Positions 1 to 6,403 are shown, numbered from the stretch's first letter. The stretch: DNA of 6,405 nucleotides from Nitrolancea sp040255925 (GCA_040255925.1 JBDZVX010000137.1:1-6405); one strand, 5' to 3'. Translations and numbers: made by a program. The notes: a model not told the origin generated them from the letters alone.

Positions 1-92
1 AACCCGAGCAGCGTCTTCGCGATCCTCCCGCGCCTCCGGTCCTGCGGAATGTCGTAGGCAACGACAACGAGTGTCCGTTGATTGTAAGCCAT
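1..92 (-). CDS. cas2: Cas2, CRISPR adaptation protein (N-terminal 30 residues, cut by window edge)
   Basis: Cas2 is the small ferredoxin-fold protein that dimerises and bridges two Cas1 dimers in the spacer-integration complex. The visible 30 residues start MAYNQRTL and run into VVVAYDIPQDRRRGRIAKTL. This is the first beta strand with the hallmark Y-D-I motif, whose Asp14 is the conserved acidic residue, followed by the basic helix typical of the family (compare YDI-x-D-x-R-R). The ATG at 92-90 lies 9 nt after the cas1 stop, with a weak GGGG tract upstream, so translation probably depends on coupling to cas1. Roughly two thirds of an expected 85-100 aa protein is missing beyond position 1. 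The identity is very secure from the motif plus its place directly after cas1; the length and integrity of the rest cannot be judged. Confidence 0.93.
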   Translation of the reverse strand, partial: MAYNQRTLVVVAYDIPQDRRRGRIAKTLLG

Positions 93-101
93 CTGCTACC
101 C

Positions 102-1097
102 CTATCGCTTTGAAAAGGGGATGTATCGTTCCAGTTCACCAGTCAAGACCTTCGCGAGCGCTCGCGCCTGAAGCTCGATCGCCCGTTGATGGCTTACCCG
201 TACCCGCAGCACTGGATGCTGAATCTCATCCGCTAGCTTCCGGGAATAGAGTTCCAAGTATCGCCGGCGCGCGGCCGGCTGAAGCATGACCGATGTTGGG
301 TTGATCTCAAAATCATCGGGGCGAAGCACACGCCGGTTTACGATTCCTGCTACCAGCGCGTCGACAATGATCGGCCGGAACTCCTCGCATAAATCCAGCG
401 CCAGCGATTCCCGGCCATAGCGGTCCCGGTGCAGAAACCCGATGTGGGCGTCGAAACCGACGGTCCGCGCAGCACTCGCGCAGCTTGCGGTCAGAAGTGC
501 GTAGCCAAAGGAGAGAAGCGCGTTGATCGGGTTGTTCGGCGGCCGGCGTACGCGGGTGGTGAACTCGAACCCGTGCCGGCTTACGATCCGCCCATAGGCT
601 CGGAAGTACGTTGCGGCAGCCTCCCCTTCAATCCCGCGCAGTGCATCCAAGGTCGACGCCTTCTCGGCCAGTGTCCGCAGCCGTCCGAGCGCATCGATCT
701 CCGGACACTCGGTCAGGAGTCCGTCACGCCGTGCCCGCTGGAGCAGCGAGCGGCAGTTCCGAATCTTCCCATCGATAAAGCCGCCGGAGACCTTCAGTGA
801 TTGTTCCAGATCGTCTGAGGCCCGGTATTGCACACGACGGAGTGGCACGGTTTTCGCTTCCTTCGGCTCCCAACGCCCAACCCATTCCCCTCGTGGTCCA
901 AGATAGGCGACCCCGATTCCGTTTTCGGCGAGTTCACGCAATGCCGCGCCGCTCCAAGAGATATCACCGGCGCACACCACTTGGTCGATCCGTTCGAGCG
1001 GCAAGCGATCGGTCTCGCCATCCTGACTCTTGACGAGCAGTGATCCGCCTTGCTTCCGGACAAAGGCATGATCTTTCATGATATACAGGGTTGTCAT
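102..1097 (-). CDS. cas1: Cas1 CRISPR integrase
   Basis: Cas1 is the metal-dependent integrase that inserts prespacers into the CRISPR array together with Cas2. The 331-aa product has the normal length. The N-terminal beta domain (about residues 1-85) opens MTTLYIMKDHAFV and includes the GIGVAYL segment near 61-66. The alpha-helical catalytic domain carries the three expected metal-ligand motifs: GIEGEAA with Glu157, IGFLH with His223, and LALDLCEEFRP with Asp235 and the acidic residues at 238-239. The NNPINALLSFGYALL stretch at 188-202 is also typical. The ATG at 1097 overlaps the cas4 stop as ATGA, with GGAG about 9 nt upstream, indicating translational coupling. It is a stand-alone Cas1, not fused to Cas4 as in some MYXAN-type loci. 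All catalytic residues appear intact, so it is probably active. Confidence 0.97.
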   Translation of the reverse strand: MTTLYIMKDHAFVRKQGGSLLVKSQDGETDRLPLERIDQVVCAGDISWSGAALRELAENGIGVAYLGPRGEWVGRWEPKEAKTVPLRRVQYRASDDLEQSLKVSGGFIDGKIRNCRSLLQRARRDGLLTECPEIDALGRLRTLAEKASTLDALRGIEGEAAATYFRAYGRIVSRHGFEFTTRVRRPPNNPINALLSFGYALLTASCASAARTVGFDAHIGFLHRDRYGRESLALDLCEEFRPIIVDALVAGIVNRRVLRPDDFEINPTSVMLQPAARRRYLELYSRKLADEIQHPVLRVRVSHQRAIELQARALAKVLTGELERYIPFSKR

Positions 1098-1756
1098 CGT
1101 GTCTCGCTCCAGATCGGGGTTATAAACGGAAGGCAGGCCGGCTCGTACTGGCAGTTGTCGCAGCGCGGGCCGACGTTCCCCGGCGGTGGTACGGTCATAC
1201 CCATTACCGCACGAGCCTGCATCACCACAGACCGTGCTTCGGCTTCCAGCTTTGCGTCCCAGCGCACCGATCGGTAGCGCCGGGAGTCCGCGAAATAGAC
1301 CCGGAGTTGAACGCGGCCCGGCAGCGGCGGGGCATTCCAGCGGGAAGATTCCGCGTGTTCCCGGAGCGCTAAGTACTGAACCGCGAGTTGCAAGCGGACC
1401 CCAGGCCAGACCTGACGCGTCAGCCGCGTAGTCTTATATTCGGTGATCCGGATATCGGCTTCCCCGATATCGAGTTCATCCAGGACACCGGTTACCCCGA
1501 GTTCGGGGGCCGTCACCGCCAGATGTCGATACCTCCGGTATCCCGGAGGTGCCTCGTCCCCGGTCTCGGTCTCGGCAAACGTGCGGTGCCTACCTAACCC
1601 GCGTTCCATATGCTCGTTGAGTGCGTCCTCACCAGCGGCGAAGTGGTACCAGGCTTGACGCGGGCAGTAGGCAAGCGATTCGACCATCCGGATCGGGATC
1701 AGATCATCATGTTCCGAGACATCGGAGCGGGGCGGCGGCCAGCGGCCAGGTCCCAC
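1094..1756 (-). CDS. cas4: Cas4 RecB-like nuclease, GTG start
   Basis: Cas4 is a RecB-family exonuclease with an iron-sulfur cluster that trims prespacers and helps choose PAM-bearing ones for Cas1-Cas2. The 220-aa product has Cys31 in the AYCPRQAWYHF motif and a C-terminal trio, Cys199, Cys202 and Cys208, in CDNCQYEPAC; these four Cys are the expected 4Fe-4S ligands. Nuclease motifs are His49, Asp93 in GVLDELD, Glu106 and Lys108 in ITEYKTT, and a Q-L-A-V-Q-Y segment at 123-128. The open frame extends upstream to an ATG at 1840, but that would bury 28 extra residues deep in cas6. I chose the GTG at 1756-1754 because a GAGGAGG ribosome binding site sits 5 nt upstream and it falls 1 nt after the cas6 stop. 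Its own stop overlaps the cas1 start. All key residues look intact. Confidence 0.94.
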   Translation of the reverse strand: MGPGRWPPPRSDVSEHDDLIPIRMVESLAYCPRQAWYHFAAGEDALNEHMERGLGRHRTFAETETGDEAPPGYRRYRHLAVTAPELGVTGVLDELDIGEADIRITEYKTTRLTRQVWPGVRLQLAVQYLALREHAESSRWNAPPLPGRVQLRVYFADSRRYRSVRWDAKLEAEARSVVMQARAVMGMTVPPPGNVGPRCDNCQYEPACLPFITPIWSETR

Positions 1757-1757
1757 C

Positions 1758-2606
1758 TCAACCTCCTCGCACGGCCGGTGATAATGGCCGAGAAGCCGGT
1801 TCAGGTCCGGTCGATAACCCAAGCGGCACGGTGACGCCAAAACCGGCTACGGTTTTGGCGCCGGTACCGCTATAGCCGGCGAACCGGGCCAGTGCGGCCA
1901 GAAGCGTTCTCCCCCAAGGCTCCGGCCCGGTCCAGGCGTAACGGACATCACCGCAAAACCCAGTCAGCGCGGTCTTTCCGCCATCAACCGTTACGGTTCT
2001 CAAGTTGTGGATCTCATGAATCGTAACCCGTTCAGCGAGCCAGCCCGGCGAGAGTTCCGCCTCAAAAGCCTCGCCGCCTGCTGCAAGCCATGTTTTCAGC
2101 CAGGAACCGGCGACCAGCTCAGGTACCGGCACGAGCCCGTACTGCTGACGTCCATAGCGCCGGCCAAGACTGAAGAACGTGGGTGATGCGAACCGTACCG
2201 CGACCGACGCTGGCACCCGATCCAATACGAGCAGCCGGTTCAGGGGTAGTTCCGGCTCCGGTCGAAAGCCGGTGACCAGCGCTGGGCAGCCCCGGATCTC
2301 CTTCACCAGTGTCAAACTCCCGGCCAGCGCGTCGTCGATCAGGCGCACGATCTCAGGCTCCCAAGCGCTGACGATGAGACGCCCACGGGCCATGCCTTTC
2401 GCGACGGGCTCGATACGAAGCGGTGAAAGGGCCAGCGGCTTCCGAACCCCCGCGTCGTGGAGGAGTTGGGCCGCGGCGGGGCTGGCGGAGCGGATCAACT
2501 GGAGGAAGAAGGCGTGCCCCGCCGCGTACAGTGTCGCCGGAGGATGATGCCAGCCCGTTACCGCCAGTTCGACCTCAGCCCGCCACGCGATCGTTCCGGC
2601 CATCAT
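1758..2606 (-). CDS. cas6: Cas6 crRNA-processing endoribonuclease
   Basis: Cas6 cuts the CRISPR repeat in the precursor transcript to give mature crRNA, which then seeds the Cascade-type complex. The 282-aa product (281 aa if the second ATG is used) has the expected size. Its clearest hallmark is the glycine-rich loop near the C-terminus, GYSGTGAKTVAGFG at residues 244-257, a strong match to the Cas6 consensus Y-S-G-x-G-x-K-T-x-x-G-F-G. An N-terminal helix follows LYAAGHAFF, where His31 is a candidate catalytic histidine of the kind seen in other Cas6 proteins. The RFASPTFF segment at 138-145 also fits the ferredoxin-like core. The first ATG at 2606 overlaps the cas5 stop as ATGATG, with GGAG 5 nt upstream. 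About 17 residues after the G-loop form a loose Pro/Gly-rich tail. The presence of Cas6 means the Cas5 here need not be the catalytic Cas5d type. Confidence 0.92.
   Translation of the reverse strand: MMAGTIAWRAEVELAVTGWHHPPATLYAAGHAFFLQLIRSASPAAAQLLHDAGVRKPLALSPLRIEPVAKGMARGRLIVSAWEPEIVRLIDDALAGSLTLVKEIRGCPALVTGFRPEPELPLNRLLVLDRVPASVAVRFASPTFFSLGRRYGRQQYGLVPVPELVAGSWLKTWLAAGGEAFEAELSPGWLAERVTIHEIHNLRTVTVDGGKTALTGFCGDVRYAWTGPEPWGRTLLAALARFAGYSGTGAKTVAGFGVTVPLGLSTGPEPASRPLSPAVRGG
1761..1768 (-). promoter_or_regulatory. Ribosome binding site that decides the cas4 GTG start
   Basis: The minus strand reads GAGGAGG (1768-1762), a TTGAG spacer, then GTG at 1756. The site lies in the last codons of cas6, and the spacer contains the cas6 TGA stop. 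This links re-initiation on cas4 to termination on cas6 and argues against the longer upstream ATG. Confidence 0.75.
1835..1860 (-). repeat. Perfect 10-bp inverted repeat within the cas6 G-loop codons
   Basis: CGCCAAAACC at 1835-1844 is exactly complementary to GGTTTTGGCG at 1851-1860, with a 6-nt loop between. In cas6 these bases encode the G-A-K-T-V-A-G-F-G part of the glycine-rich loop. The mRNA could therefore form a strong hairpin here, about 80 nt ahead of the cas4 start. The AAA-ACC and GGT-TTT codons make self-complementarity easy, so chance together with protein constraint is a fair explanation. Confidence 0.7.
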
Positions 2607-3286
2607 AGTCGCTCCACGATATAGCTGTCGGCCAGACGCCGCCGGACCCGGAGCGGGAGCCGGAGAAGGATGCGCACGCGATCGTCGCCAAGCCGGGGGA
2701 TCGTCGCTCCCCCGGCCACGCGATAAACCGAGAGACGTTCAAAGCGGGGTTCGCGGCCAAGATCGTCAAGAACGGCCGCGATTTCGCCGGCGGAATCCCC
2801 CGGCTCACTGAGCCCAACGAATCCCGCGGGGATGTTCTCCAGCCACTCGACCGGGCCAAGCGGCTGGACCATCGACTCGGCATTGCCGAGCGCGCGAAGA
2901 TGAGTCATCCCATACGCAAGATCTTCCCGGCATTCCGGCGGGACATCACGGAACGCGATGCCGAACGATTCATCCATGTGGACGTATTCGCGGAGTCCGG
3001 CAAGCATGACCAATGGCTCTTTCGCACTCGCTCCTTTCCAGACACGGACCGTTGCCGCGCTGACCGCCATGACCGGAGGTGGCGCCCAGGACACCTTGAT
3101 CAGGGCCAGCCAATCCAGGTGCCGCTGGGCGTGCGTATCGCCGTCGCGACGGAGGAGCGTCGCCAAGACGCCCATCTTCACCATCGCCGGCGTGGGACAG
3201 AGCAGCGTCCGCGCCGAGAAGGCATTGCTCGCGAGCGACCGGGCGCTGAACAGGCTCGGCACGTGGTAGCGCATCACCGCATGCAT
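2603..3286 (-). CDS. cas5: Cas5, interference-complex subunit capping the crRNA 5' handle
   Basis: Cas5 is the RAMP-fold subunit that binds the 5' handle of the crRNA and contacts Cas8 at the foot of the complex. The 227-aa product starts MHAVMRYHVPSLFS. It has the Cas5-like segment CPTPAMVKMGVLATLLR at about 30-46, which fills the place of the usual P-x-P-x-x-x-x-G-x-L helix. It also has RALGNAESMV near 130-140, resembling the family's L-G-x-x-E-S-x-V turn. The tail is strongly basic around RLPLRVRRR. The open frame continues to a GTG at 3295 that overlaps the cas7 stop. I prefer the ATG at 3286 because GGAG lies 8 nt upstream, whereas the GTG has no spaced ribosome binding site. It ends in an ATGA overlap with cas6. 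The assignment rests on partial motifs plus position between cas7 and cas6; the sequence is divergent. Confidence 0.82.
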   Translation of the reverse strand: MHAVMRYHVPSLFSARSLASNAFSARTLLCPTPAMVKMGVLATLLRRDGDTHAQRHLDWLALIKVSWAPPPVMAVSAATVRVWKGASAKEPLVMLAGLREYVHMDESFGIAFRDVPPECREDLAYGMTHLRALGNAESMVQPLGPVEWLENIPAGFVGLSEPGDSAGEIAAVLDDLGREPRFERLSVYRVAGGATIPRLGDDRVRILLRLPLRVRRRLADSYIVERL

Positions 3287-3291
3287 CGGGA

Positions 3292-4305
3292 TCACTCCGC
3301 CACGCTCAACTCAGGCGGACGGACCCGTCCGGTCAGGACCGCGAGAATCTGCCCCAGTTCCGCTACGGTGGCGAACGGGATGACGTAGAGATCCCGGCCG
3401 AGCCGCCCGAAGGCGTTCGCGATGGCGCCCATCTGCGCGACAAAGTCTTCGGCGAGTGGGCTAAAGAGGACCGGTGGCAAGGACGAGGTGGAAATCCCGA
3501 CCGCGCCGCTGGCCGCGGCCAGGTGCGGAAGCTGAGTGTTGCACTGCGCGCCCTCGTGGTTGGCCAGGGTCAGGTAGAGCGCCTCCAGCGCGGCGGCCTG
3601 GCGGTGCTGCCGGGCATCTTCCGGAATCGCCGGCCGCCAGGTGATGTCATTGACCCCAATCCGCGCCAGGTCAAGCTGGGCGACGAACGCGTAGTCGCCG
3701 CTAGATGCTGGGCGGGTAAAGAGATTCTGGCCAAGGTTCGAGCCGTCGGTGCTTTCGGCCGATGGCGAACCCGCGACGAGCTTGAGGTGCATGTAGCGTC
3801 CGGTCCGGACCCGGTCCGGTACCCCGAGCTCCCAGCCGAACTGGGCGGCCGACCGCCGGGGAGCGTTCCGGTTCCCTTGCGTGATGAGGAGACCGGCGAC
3901 GTCATCAATCACACAACGCTGGATCAATTCCCGGATCACCTCTTCGTTGCTGACCTTGCTCTTGGCAATCTGCTGAAACTCCGGGACGGCGTTCAGGCGG
4001 TTCGGGTCTCCCTGGGCGCACGCGGAGCAGACTGGAACACCGGCGTCCCGAAGCCGCCCATCCTGAGCCACCCGGCGCAGGTGATCGACAAACGTGTGCT
4101 TGAGGCTATCCCCGGAGATGGCGTTCGTCTGGATCACATCATCCCCCTGGACGACGTCCACCTGCCGCGGGATCAAAGCGTTGTTCCTACTTCCCTCATT
4201 GTTCAATGCGTGCGCCGCGAGTCTCACCCGCGCGGCGACGCTCACGCCGGTGATCGTTTTTCCTGCAATCCCGGCCAAGGCTGCGTCCGTTGTCTGGTCA
4301 TCCAT
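3292..4305 (-). CDS. cas7: Cas7, crRNA-backbone subunit of the DevR/Csa2 type
   Basis: Cas7 polymerises along the crRNA to form the backbone of the interference complex. The 337-aa product has the order expected of DevR/Csa2 (MJ0381-like) proteins: SVAARVRLAAHALNNEGS at about 22-39; NAISGDSLKHTF at 61-72, matching the conserved S-G-x-S-x-x-H loop; DDVAGLLIT at 134-142; APRRSAAQFGWEL at 148-160; GDYAFVAQLDLARIG at 203-217; and a Gly/Ala-rich segment at 252-272. A CSAC motif sits at 93-96 in the variable thumb-like region. The frame extends to a TTG at 4326; I chose the ATG at 4305 because GAGG lies 8 nt upstream. A 79-nt gap separates it from cas8, and cas5 starts 5 nt after its stop. The family assignment is firm; the subtype (I-A, I-B or a relative) is not. 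Confidence 0.9.
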   Translation of the reverse strand: MDDQTTDAALAGIAGKTITGVSVAARVRLAAHALNNEGSRNNALIPRQVDVVQGDDVIQTNAISGDSLKHTFVDHLRRVAQDGRLRDAGVPVCSACAQGDPNRLNAVPEFQQIAKSKVSNEEVIRELIQRCVIDDVAGLLITQGNRNAPRRSAAQFGWELGVPDRVRTGRYMHLKLVAGSPSAESTDGSNLGQNLFTRPASSGDYAFVAQLDLARIGVNDITWRPAIPEDARQHRQAAALEALYLTLANHEGAQCNTQLPHLAAASGAVGISTSSLPPVLFSPLAEDFVAQMGAIANAFGRLGRDLYVIPFATVAELGQILAVLTGRVRPPELSVAE

Positions 4306-4384
4306 TCCATTCACCTCACCCTTCAAGAATGTTTACGCGATCCCCGAGATCTCGACAGCCACGATAGTGGTGGTGCCCCTCGCT
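4306..4384 (-). other. 79-nt cas8-cas7 gap, widest in the operon
   Basis: This is the only junction besides cas3/cas8 without tight coupling. It holds the cas7 ribosome binding site (GAGG, 8 nt before ATG 4305). It also holds a 10-bp palindrome CGAGATCTCG at 4345-4354 and a short CCAC-GATA-GTGG stem at 4359-4370. I see no clear -35/-10 promoter and no T-run that would make a terminator. It may simply give cas7 independent ribosome loading, as suits a subunit needed in many copies. Confidence 0.4.
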
Positions 4385-4879
4385 CTACTCGAGACTCTCC
4401 TCTCCGTTCGCGGTAATGGTGGCCGACTCCGATTCAGCCGGCACCGCTCCGGTCTCGGCCTCACCATCCTGCTTGGGCAACAGGCTCGTGCCATAGGCCA
4501 GGAGCGCGGCGGGAACGAGCCCGCGCCGATCGGCCATTGCCCAGGCCGCAACCTGATCCAGGTCCCCGGCGCGAAGCATCGGGCGACGGTGGTGCGGCTG
4601 GACTCGCTCATTCCGGCGCATCGTCTGATCGTTGTAGCGGGAGGCGAACGCAAACAACGCCCGGAGGAAATCGCTGGAGCCGCGGTCAGCCGCCTCAGCC
4701 AGCGTTGTCACCAAGTCGTAGTCAGGATCGAATCCTTGTTCCTCGGCCCCGCCTCCCTGCCGGCGATTGATCCGTGCGTAATGGGCGTAGACGGTCGCGG
4801 CACGAATCGCCCCGGTGACGCGCTGGAAGCTTTGGTGCTCGATCATCGCGAGCACATCGTTCTTTGGGTCAAGCGCCAT
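4385..4879 (-). CDS. cas11: Predicted Cas11 small subunit, translated from within cas8
   Basis: Internal in-frame translation at Met460 of cas8 would give a 164-aa protein identical to the Cas8 C-terminus. Known Cas11 subunits form the inner belly filament of the complex, stabilise the R-loop, and in types I-B, I-C and I-D are made from internal starts in the large-subunit gene. What the sequence shows: GGGAGG at 4891-4886, a 6-nt spacer, and ATG at 4879, nearly the same string as the cas8 start site. The site is written with an ATA Ile codon and an AGG Arg codon, both rare in this gene. The product looks mostly helical in its first ~135 residues (blocks around 11-38, 54-83 and 105-134), followed by an acidic, Ser/Thr-rich tail of about 25 residues. 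No separate small-subunit gene exists in the visible operon. That the product is made is inference. Confidence 0.72.
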   Translation of the reverse strand: MALDPKNDVLAMIEHQSFQRVTGAIRAATVYAHYARINRRQGGGAEEQGFDPDYDLVTTLAEAADRGSSDFLRALFAFASRYNDQTMRRNERVQPHHRRPMLRAGDLDQVAAWAMADRRGLVPAALLAYGTSLLPKQDGEAETGAVPAESESATITANGEESLE

Positions 4880-6256
4880 AACAATCCTCCCTATCTCATC
4901 GGTATTCCAAAGCCCGAGCGACCGGTCCGATTCGACGCTCCTCGCGGCCGGAAGCCAGGCTCGCACCGCGGCGAGCCATTCCCGAACGCCACCGCTGAGG
5001 GACGCGGCATAGCCGGTCAGCGCGACGCGCTGCTCTTCCGAGAGCTGCTTCTCATCGCGCCATCGCCCCCGGACATTCGCGATGCGTCGTTCATGGAGGC
5101 CGATGACCTGTTCAGCGACATCGAAACCCTCTCGCTGGAGCACGCCGTCGAGCCAGGCGGGTAGCGGCGCGAATCCCTGATGCCGGAGACTGTACGTGTT
5201 TCCACTTGGCATCCAGAACACACCCAGATGGACGCCACGCAACACCAGGTTCGGCCCGCCGTAGCGTGACTGTTGGGTTCGGCGGAGATCGCGCACGTAC
5301 CGCAACGCCGCCCGTCCGTAGGCAAGCGCGGTACGGGCCAACAGATAATCCTCACGTGTGCTGTAGTTCACGACCACCCGTGCCAGGTGAGGCAACGCTG
5401 CGGGAACCCGGACCTCGCCGGGAGAGGGAACCAGCACCGCCCGCCCCTCTTTGGCATCCAACAGGCTACAGACCGCAAAGTAGCCGACGTACGTGAGATA
5501 CAGTTCGATCAAATTTCGATCGCCACGATCAGCCATCATCCAGTCAGCTTGACCCGCCTGGCCGATCGTGCCACCCGCCTTCCGGCGCAATCGCATCGTC
5601 GGTCCCTTATTCAGTCCTGGATACAAGAAGCCCGGCGGATTGCGCCAACGATCGCCGCTTTTGGTGATCCCCAACGCTTTAAGCGCTGGATCAAGCCGCG
5701 CGTCATCGAGCGGATCATGCTCGTGAAACGCCGTGAGGATCAATTTCAAGCCGGGTGGAGACAGGAGTTGTCGCTGGACAACCTCGACAAATGAGTTGAA
5801 CCCGTTCCATTGCGTGCCAGGATTGGTGAGGGCGCGGTACAAGGAATAGCGTTCGGCCCGCTCGTCACTGACCACTACCCCTGGAGCATCACCTCCTTGG
5901 GGTCGGTCCGCTCCACTTTGCCGGGCTTGCCGGATACGATCGAACTCGTCACGCAAGCGATCGCGATCGACCCACTCGATTCCTTGCGGCGACAACCGGT
6001 TCTTCTCCGTCGATCCGAGCCACGGGAGACGAAGCGTTTTGCTGAGTTCGTGGCTCGCTGCTCGCGCCAAAAGATCGTCGAGCGGGATCGGGGAATCGAC
6101 TACGAAGTGGGCGCCGCTATCCCGCAGAACGACGTCTTGCCCGGCAATCTCACTCACCAGCATCGCAAGTCCCCAGGCGACCAGGTCATCCCCCGGCGTG
6201 CCGGTCTGTTTGGGAACCATAAAAGCTGTTCTGACGGCCGGATTCTGAAGCACCAT
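4385..6256 (-). CDS. cas8: Cas8-like large subunit of a type I complex, divergent
   Basis: The large subunit reads the PAM, opens target DNA and recruits Cas3. The 623-aa product sits at the large-subunit position, directly before cas7. The N-terminal segment TPGDDLVAWGLAML at 22-35 (20-33 by the chosen start) resembles the opening helix of Cas8 proteins (T-G-x-P-x-x-D-x-G-L). A hydrophobic helix ELYLTYVGYFAV lies near 251-262, and the last ~160 residues are helical like a fused small subunit. I see no zinc-finger cysteines and no GGDD-type palm motif, so it is not an obvious Cas10d. An ATG at 6262 directly abuts the Shine-Dalgarno, so I chose the ATG at 6256, 6 nt after GGGAGG. The gene apparently also encodes Cas11 through the internal start at 4879. 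The role is inferred mainly from context; I do not recognise the exact Cas8 family. Confidence 0.78.
   Translation of the reverse strand: MVLQNPAVRTAFMVPKQTGTPGDDLVAWGLAMLVSEIAGQDVVLRDSGAHFVVDSPIPLDDLLARAASHELSKTLRLPWLGSTEKNRLSPQGIEWVDRDRLRDEFDRIRQARQSGADRPQGGDAPGVVVSDERAERYSLYRALTNPGTQWNGFNSFVEVVQRQLLSPPGLKLILTAFHEHDPLDDARLDPALKALGITKSGDRWRNPPGFLYPGLNKGPTMRLRRKAGGTIGQAGQADWMMADRGDRNLIELYLTYVGYFAVCSLLDAKEGRAVLVPSPGEVRVPAALPHLARVVVNYSTREDYLLARTALAYGRAALRYVRDLRRTQQSRYGGPNLVLRGVHLGVFWMPSGNTYSLRHQGFAPLPAWLDGVLQREGFDVAEQVIGLHERRIANVRGRWRDEKQLSEEQRVALTGYAASLSGGVREWLAAVRAWLPAARSVESDRSLGLWNTDEIGRIVMALDPKNDVLAMIEHQSFQRVTGAIRAATVYAHYARINRRQGGGAEEQGFDPDYDLVTTLAEAADRGSSDFLRALFAFASRYNDQTMRRNERVQPHHRRPMLRAGDLDQVAAWAMADRRGLVPAALLAYGTSLLPKQDGEAETGAVPAESESATITANGEESLE
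4877..4891 (-). promoter_or_regulatory. Internal Shine-Dalgarno and start codon for Cas11
   Basis: The minus strand reads GGGAGGATTGTTATGGCGCT. The GGGAGG (4891-4886) is a strong complement of the 16S anti-Shine-Dalgarno, and the ATG (4879-4877) follows after 6 nt, the same spacing as at the cas8 start. It is in frame with cas8. Confidence 0.8.
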
Positions 6257-6268
6257 TAACATCCTCCC
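6254..6268 (-). promoter_or_regulatory. Shine-Dalgarno and start codon for cas8
   Basis: The minus strand reads GGGAGGATGTTAATGGTGCT. GGGAGG is at 6268-6263. The first ATG (6262) touches the motif and is sterically too close; the second ATG (6256) has the good 6-nt spacing and is in the same frame. The site closely resembles the one inside the gene at 4891-4877. Confidence 0.8.
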
Positions 6269-6316
6269 TTCCCATCATTACAACGCGCTGGCTGCCCGCA
6301 CGGAGCCGCGCTATTG

Positions 6317-6403
6317 TCACGAAATGGAGCCGGCTTCTTCACGCGCGCGCTCCTGGCTCCAGCCATCCGCGAGCCGGAGCAAGCGGGTCACAACCGCGAG
6401 AGC
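6317..6403 (-). CDS. C-terminal 28 residues of an upstream gene, possibly the Cas3 HD nuclease
   Basis: The frame that stays open to the window edge ends with TGA at 6319-6317, 54 nt before the cas8 start. Its visible residues include VTRLLRLADGWSQERARE, which resembles the late helix of HD-type Cas3/Cas3'' nucleases (hydrophobic-R-x-A-D followed by S-x-x-x-R). An HD domain right at the C-terminus would suggest either a separate Cas3'' protein, as in type I-A, or a Cas3 with its HD domain at the C-terminus. The position just ahead of cas8 is where cas3 would be expected. With only 28 residues, this is a weak identification; another cas or accessory gene is possible. Confidence 0.45.
   Translation of the reverse strand, partial: ALAVVTRLLRLADGWSQERAREEAGSIS

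Noticed and set aside
153..166. 14-bp palindrome CGCGAGCGCTCGCG near the 3' end of cas1
   Set aside because: It lies in coding sequence for A-R-A-L-A-K with ordinary GC-rich codons, has no T-run, and cas2 follows; chance is the best explanation.
1531..1550. 8-bp inverted repeat (ACCTCCGG / CCGGAGGT) inside cas4
   Set aside because: It falls in codons for P-P-G-Y-R-R in the middle of the gene, with no nearby start, stop or terminator context.
1757..1840. Upstream extension of cas4 to the ATG at 1840
   Set aside because: The 28 extra residues overlap cas6 and lack a ribosome binding site, whereas the GTG at 1756 has GAGGAGG at good spacing and directly follows the cas6 stop.
4333..4653. 106-codon minus-strand frame overlapping the cas8 3' end and the gap, considered as a separate csa5/cas11 gene
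   Set aside because: It is out of frame with cas8, very rich in Arg/Pro/Ser, and lacks a ribosome binding site at its start; the in-frame internal start at 4879 is a far better small-subunit candidate.
3523..5164. Long plus-strand open frames opposite cas7 and cas8 (up to about 356 codons)
   Set aside because: They are antisense shadows of GC-rich genes: no ribosome binding sites at their starts, low-complexity Arg/Pro/Gly composition, no recognisable motifs, and they overlap secure minus-strand genes.
6285..6311. Imperfect 7-bp stem with one bulge in the 54-nt gap before cas8
   Set aside because: It is not followed by a run of T on the transcribed strand, so it is not an intrinsic terminator, and the stem is short enough to be chance in GC-rich DNA. 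It might still be a weak RNA fold.
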